Part shown: in pieces, positions 33,934 to 37,498 of the stretch
Layout: each line of letters opens with the position of its first letter
Position numbering within the stretch: the first letter of the stretch is position 1
Assembly: GCF_011800755.1 (NCBI RefSeq)
Contig: NZ_JAATJW010000023.1
Coordinates: forward strand, 1-37,498
Length of the DNA stretch: 37,498 nucleotides
Origin: Listeria valentina
GTDB taxonomy: Bacteria; Bacillota; Bacilli; Lactobacillales; Listeriaceae
Direction: 5' to 3'
Translations under genes and position numbers: made by a program
The notes under the pieces: generated by a model
What the model was told of the DNA's origin: nothing
The model's input: only the letters and a program-made list of their open reading frames with translations
Database searches by the model: none

Positions 33934-34398
33934 TTAATAGTCCTTGTAATCTGTGGATTCTTTTAGATCCCATTTAACAACGAGTAAGGCTTCTTTTTTG
34001 CGCTTATTGATTTCGTCATAAGCTTCAGCATAATAGCCGTTTTGGGTTTGAATTTGTTCAGCGATAAACCCTGCTTCTAGTTTGAAAGAAGGCTCGCCTT
34101 GCAAATCAAAGCGTGTTTCAACAGCTGGTCCATATAGCAGGATTTGCAACTCTTCTTTTTTTTCCTTGACCACTTCGATTGAGCCAAAGGATGCTTCTTC
34201 GAAAAAGTCTTGGATTTCTTCAAAAGAAGTCAGTGGAAATTTGCGAGCTAAATCTTTTCCTGCCCAGTAAAAGATGTGGGGCGATTCTTCGCCGAGTAAA
34301 TCTGGCAGTAAGTAATCACGGAAAAGTTCAACTCCAAAGCTTGGCACCAGTTTGTTTTCTGGTTGAATGGATGTTTCTTGATTTGTTTCTTCTGTCAT
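33934..34398 (-). CDS. DUF2507-family protein (YslB-like)
   Basis: A 154-residue soluble acidic protein. VPSFGVELFRDYLLPDLLGEE, IFYWAGKDLARKFPL and LQGEPSFKLEAGFIAEQIQ match the DUF2507/YslB family, a V4R-like fold of unknown ligand, found beside aspartokinase and racE in Bacillales. On the minus strand TATAAT (34434-34429) stands ahead of the gene and GCGGGGTTG precedes the ATG. Transcribed opposite to its neighbours. Function unknown; the family call is from pattern and position. Confidence 0.85.
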   Translation of the reverse strand: MTEETNQETSIQPENKLVPSFGVELFRDYLLPDLLGEESPHIFYWAGKDLARKFPLTSFEEIQDFFEEASFGSIEVVKEKKEELQILLYGPAVETRFDLQGEPSFKLEAGFIAEQIQTQNGYYAEAYDEINKRKKEALLVVKWDLKESTDYKDY

Positions 34399-34551
34399 TT
34401 AACGTACAACCCCGCTTTCTCTTTTCTCATTATAACGAAAAAGTACAGTAAAATAAAATAGAATCTAAGAAAATAACGAAAATACTTGCGAAAAGTTAGA
34501 AAAAATAAGAAAATGGAAACGATAGATTTAAAAAGAAATAGAGGCGAGATC

Positions 34552-35373
34552 GTGAAACGAGCGATAGGATTTATAGATTCAGGCGTTGGGGGACTTACCG
34601 TTGTAAAGGAAGTCTTAAAACAATTGCCGCATGAAGAGGTTTTTTATTTAGGAGATACTGCACGTTGTCCGTATGGGCCACGTGATACGGAAGAAGTACT
34701 TCGTTTTACTTGGGAAATGACACGTTTTCTAGTAGATCGCAATATTAAAATGCTTGTAATTGCTTGTAATACGGCAACTGCTGCTGCATTAAAAGAAATT
34801 CGTGCTACACTCGATATCCCTGTGATTGGCGTAATTCAACCTGGATCGCGTGCTGCACTTAAAGCAACACGAAATAATGAAATTGGGGTTCTTGGAACGA
34901 TTGGAACAGTAAAAAGCATGGCTTATCCGAAAGCGCTTAAAGGTTTAAACCGGCATGTTCGTGTGGATTCTTTAGCCTGTCCGAAGTTTGTTTCTATTGT
35001 TGAATCAGGTGAATACAAGAGTCCAATTGCGAAAAAAGTAGTAGCTGAGTCGCTGTTACCACTTAAAAGTACAAAAATTGATACACTGATTTTAGGATGT
35101 ACACATTATCCGCTTTTAAAACCGCTGATTGAAAACTTTATGGGAGATGAGGTTGCAGTGATTAACTCCGGTGAAGAAACAGCAAGTGAAGTGAGTGCAC
35201 TACTCGATTATCATGATCTTCTTGAAAAAAGCGAAGAAGGGGCACATCATCGTTTCTTCACGACGGGTTCTGTACCGATTTTTGAAGGAATTGCGGGAGA
35301 CTGGCTTGGCCTTGAGAAAATGGATGTCGAACATATCACACTCGGCGAGAAGGAGGAACAAGTAGCAAAATGA
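34552..35373 (+). CDS. racE: Glutamate racemase
   Basis: A 273-residue racemase that makes D-glutamate for peptidoglycan. The two catalytic cysteines are in ACNTATAA (C72) and LGCTHYPLL (C183); [16 protein letters not shown] and [10 protein letters not shown] at the start are typical. The start is placed at GTG 34552 because GAGGCGAG lies just upstream and the family begins M-K-x-A-I-G-F; the frame is open to 34486 but those codons show no homology-like features or ribosome site. The stop overlaps the rph start (ATGA), the first link in a four-gene operon. Confidence 0.96.
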   Translation: MKRAIGFIDSGVGGLTVVKEVLKQLPHEEVFYLGDTARCPYGPRDTEEVLRFTWEMTRFLVDRNIKMLVIACNTATAAALKEIRATLDIPVIGVIQPGSRAALKATRNNEIGVLGTIGTVKSMAYPKALKGLNRHVRVDSLACPKFVSIVESGEYKSPIAKKVVAESLLPLKSTKIDTLILGCTHYPLLKPLIENFMGDEVAVINSGEETASEVSALLDYHDLLEKSEEGAHHRFFTTGSVPIFEGIAGDWLGLEKMDVEHITLGEKEEQVAK

Positions 35374-36119
35374 AACGCTTTGATGAACGTGAAAAAAATG
35401 AACTAAGAGCTGTTACGATAGAAAAGGATTATTTGATTCATCCAGAAGGCTCGGTTTTGATATCTGCTGGGTCGACGAAAGTAATTTGTAATGCAAGTGT
35501 GGAGGAAAAAGTGCCTCCTTTTATGCGGGGAGAAGGAAAGGGATGGATTTCTGCTGAATATGCGATGCTTCCACGCGCGACGGGAACTCGTAATATCCGT
35601 GAGTCTTCTAAAGGGAAGGTGAGCGGACGGACGATGGAAATTCAGCGCTTAATCGGAAGAGCACTTCGCGCGGTTGTGGACTTGGATGCGCTTGGGGAAC
35701 GAACGATTTGGCTTGATTGTGATGTAATTCAAGCAGATGGCGGTACGCGGACAGCTTCAATTACGGGGGCGTTTGTTGCGATGAGTCTTGCGATTTATCG
35801 TTTACATTTGGAAAAGCCATTTGATTCATTTCCAATCAAAGATTACTTAGCAGCCATTAGTGTTGGAATTTTGGAAGATGAGACAGCGGTACTTGATCTA
35901 AATTATGTGGAAGATAGTGCAGCTAATGTGGATATGAATTTAATTATGACAGGCGCTGGCCAATTTGTTGAGCTACAAGGAACAGGGGAAGAAGCTACTT
36001 TTTCAGAAGAAGAGCTTGTGGAACTCCTTTCACTCGGAAAAGCCGGGATTAAGCAGCTAGTAGAACTACAAAAAACAGAGCTTGGGGAAGAAATTACGAA
36101 TTTAATTGAGGGGGAATAA
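35370..36119 (+). CDS. rph: Ribonuclease PH
   Basis: A 249-residue phosphorolytic 3'-5' exoribonuclease that trims tRNA 3' ends. The RNase PH core shows [20 protein letters not shown], a [23 protein letters not shown] stretch around the phosphate-binding arginines, and [19 protein letters not shown]. Full length for the family; no sign of the frameshift known from E. coli K-12. Starts in the ATGA overlap with racE; rdgB begins 2 nt after the stop. Confidence 0.97.
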   Translation: MKRFDEREKNELRAVTIEKDYLIHPEGSVLISAGSTKVICNASVEEKVPPFMRGEGKGWISAEYAMLPRATGTRNIRESSKGKVSGRTMEIQRLIGRALRAVVDLDALGERTIWLDCDVIQADGGTRTASITGAFVAMSLAIYRLHLEKPFDSFPIKDYLAAISVGILEDETAVLDLNYVEDSAANVDMNLIMTGAGQFVELQGTGEEATFSEEELVELLSLGKAGIKQLVELQKTELGEEITNLIEGE

Positions 36120-36121
36120 AG

Positions 36122-36727
36122 ATGCGCGAATTAGTGATTGCAACAGCTAACAAAGGGAAGGTTAAAGAATTTGAAGAGATTCTAGGGAGCCATGATATCA
36201 AGATTTTAACGCTGTTAGATTTTCCGGAAATCGGGGAAATTGAAGAAACAGGCAAAACGTTCAAGGAAAATGCGGCACTAAAAGCGACAACTGTGGCCAA
36301 AATTTTAAATAAAACCGTTCTTGCAGATGATTCAGGACTCGTGGTAGACGCACTTGACGGAGCGCCAGGGGTCTATTCAGCGCGTTATGCAGGAGAAGCG
36401 CATAATGATGCCAAAAACAACGAAAAGCTACTGAACGAGCTAAAAAACGTGAAACCGGGGGACCGCACGGCGAGATTCCACTGTACGCTTGCGATTTCAA
36501 CGCCAGTGGGAGAAGTAGATTATTATGAAGGCGAATGTCCTGGAGAAATTGCTTTGGAGCTTTCTGGGGCAAATGGATTCGGCTATGATCCGCTTTTCTA
36601 TCTACCCGATTTTGGTGTGACAATGGCGAACCTGACGCCGGACCAAAAAAACAGTATCAGTCACCGAGGGAATGCAATTAAAGAACTTGGAAAAAATATT
36701 GAAAAGGTACTGGAAAAAATCTATTAA
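36122..36727 (+). CDS. rdgB: XTP/dITP diphosphatase (Ham1/RdgB)
   Basis: A 201-residue house-cleaning pyrophosphatase that removes xanthosine and inosine triphosphates. ATANKGKVKEFEEIL (8-22) is the nucleotide-binding start, LADDSGLVVDALDGAPGVYSARYAG (67-91) the metal-binding core, and FGYDPLFYLPD with SHRGNAIKEL the substrate loop. Complete, with GAGGGGGAATAAAG upstream of the ATG. Part of the racE-rph-rdgB-phosphodiesterase unit. Confidence 0.97.
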   Translation: MRELVIATANKGKVKEFEEILGSHDIKILTLLDFPEIGEIEETGKTFKENAALKATTVAKILNKTVLADDSGLVVDALDGAPGVYSARYAGEAHNDAKNNEKLLNELKNVKPGDRTARFHCTLAISTPVGEVDYYEGECPGEIALELSGANGFGYDPLFYLPDFGVTMANLTPDQKNSISHRGNAIKELGKNIEKVLEKIY

Positions 36728-36768
36728 AAATGAGAGAATAGAGAAGCATGTTGGGAGGCAGAAAATCA

Positions 36769-37290
36769 ATGAAACTTGTTGTTGTGAGCGACAGTCACTC
36801 TGAACGGGACTGTTTGATGCACTTAAAAGAAAAGTATGAAGGAAGCGTTGATGCGCTGATTCATTGTGGGGATTCGGAGCTATCGAAAGACGATCCTGCG
36901 ATTCAAGGTTTTGAAACGGTACGTGGGAATTGTGACTTTGGACCAGATTTTCCAAACGAACGAGTGCTTGATATTGATGGTTACCGGATTTTTGTGACAC
37001 ATGGTCATTTATACAATATTAAGATGACATTGATGAATTTGCGTTACCGGGCACGTGAATTAAAGGCAGATTTTGTTTTCTTCGGACACTCTCATGAACT
37101 AGGGGCAGAAATGATGGATAATGCACTTGTTTTAAATACGGGCAGTATTTCACTTCCGCGCGGAGCTATTCGTGTGAAAACATATGCACTGATTGAAAGT
37201 GTTCCAGAAGGCGTTTTGGTGAAATTTATGGACGATCAAGATCAAGAACTGACGGAATTGACGCAGATTTTTCCGCTTTTCAAAGCTTAA
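36769..37290 (+). CDS. YfcE/MJ0936-family metallophosphodiesterase (YsnB-like)
   Basis: A 173-residue calcineurin-like phosphoesterase. All five metal-binding blocks are present: DSHS (9-12), HCGDSE, VRGNCD, THGHLYN and FFGHSHE. Members hydrolyse phosphodiesters such as bis-pNPP in vitro; the natural substrate is unknown. ATG 36769 is used because GGGAGG (36753-36758) sits 10 nt upstream; ATG 36748 has no ribosome site. It closes the operon that begins with racE. No clear terminator was seen after it. Confidence 0.93.
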   Translation: MKLVVVSDSHSERDCLMHLKEKYEGSVDALIHCGDSELSKDDPAIQGFETVRGNCDFGPDFPNERVLDIDGYRIFVTHGHLYNIKMTLMNLRYRARELKADFVFFGHSHELGAEMMDNALVLNTGSISLPRGAIRVKTYALIESVPEGVLVKFMDDQDQELTELTQIFPLFKA

Positions 37291-37333
37291 TTCGTTTTTT
37301 TGTAAAAATATGAGTTAGCTTGCATAAAAAGCA

Positions 37334-37362
37334 TTGACAAAATGCGAAAATCACCATAAAAT
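37334..37362 (+). promoter_or_regulatory. Promoter of tRNA-Arg
   Basis: TTGACA (37334-37339) and TAAAAT (37357-37362) with a 17-bp spacer, about 30 bp before the tRNA. Confidence 0.85.
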
Positions 37363-37392
37363 AGTATTTGGCTGTTCGAAAGTTCGCCATTT

Positions 37393-37466
<74 letters not shown>

Positions 37467-37498
37467 TTAAAAGTAAATTGGAAAACATCTTATAAATG

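Noticed and set aside
34486-34551. 22-codon N-terminal extension of RacE
   Set aside because: No ribosome site, basic low-complexity residues, and a clear GTG start with ribosome site at 34552.

Overview
The window is a stretch of chromosome from a low-to-moderate-GC Firmicute, almost certainly a Listeria species. The evidence is the gene order pheS-pheT, ABC exporter, MarR, MMPL, ung, rnhC, zapA, cvpA, polX, mutS2, trxA, uvrC, aspartokinase, DUF2507, racE, rph, rdgB, phosphodiesterase, tRNA-Arg, which matches the Listeria core backbone (the lmo1215-lmo1240 region of L. monocytogenes, from memory). Two tandem GH73 glucosaminidases with single GW/SH3-like modules, and protein sequences that resemble but differ from those recalled for L. 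monocytogenes, point to a relatively distant Listeria; the species cannot be fixed from the sequence alone.

Layout. 1-4500 is an accessory-looking stretch: a GyrI-like protein, a small heat-shock protein behind a CtsR-type operator, two family-2 glycosyltransferases, and an Rrf2 regulator paired with an NAD(P)-binding protein, both preceded by the same palindromic operator (the YwnA/YwnB arrangement of Bacillus). 4500-6900 holds two paralogous cell-wall glucosaminidases. 6900-10860 has an M42 aminopeptidase, a TrmH-type RNA methyltransferase, a divergently placed DUF6054 gene, an HxlR regulator, and a DUF4430 lipoprotein overlapping an ECF-transporter S component. 10860-14680 is the T-box-controlled pheST operon. 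14700-21950 is an ABC exporter followed by a MarR-MMPL efflux operon. 21950-23100 is an AT-rich insert with an AbiF-type HEPN protein. 23100-37300 is housekeeping: DNA repair (ung, polX, mutS2, uvrC), R-loop/RNA-primer removal (rnhC), division (zapA), thioredoxin, aspartokinase, cell-wall D-glutamate supply (racE), tRNA 3' processing (rph), nucleotide-pool cleaning (rdgB) and a phosphodiesterase. It ends with tRNA-Arg(UCU).

The most interesting element is at 21990-23078. A perfect-consensus sigma-A promoter drives a ~45-nt RNA that can fold into an H-type pseudoknot whose second helix, followed by a U-rich tract, also looks like an intrinsic terminator. Directly downstream lies an Abi_2/AbiF-family protein with an intact HEPN R-x4-H motif. 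This has the layout of an RNA-antitoxin/HEPN-toxin or RNA-guided-like defence module, inserted between two core genes.

Other notable points: rnhC appears to start at a non-canonical ATC or ATT codon; aspartokinase has a strong internal ribosome binding site that would yield a separate beta subunit; the second glucosaminidase may carry a C-terminal frameshift; and a 78-codon unrecognised ORF lies between ung and rnhC. No insertion sequence, prophage or CRISPR array was seen.
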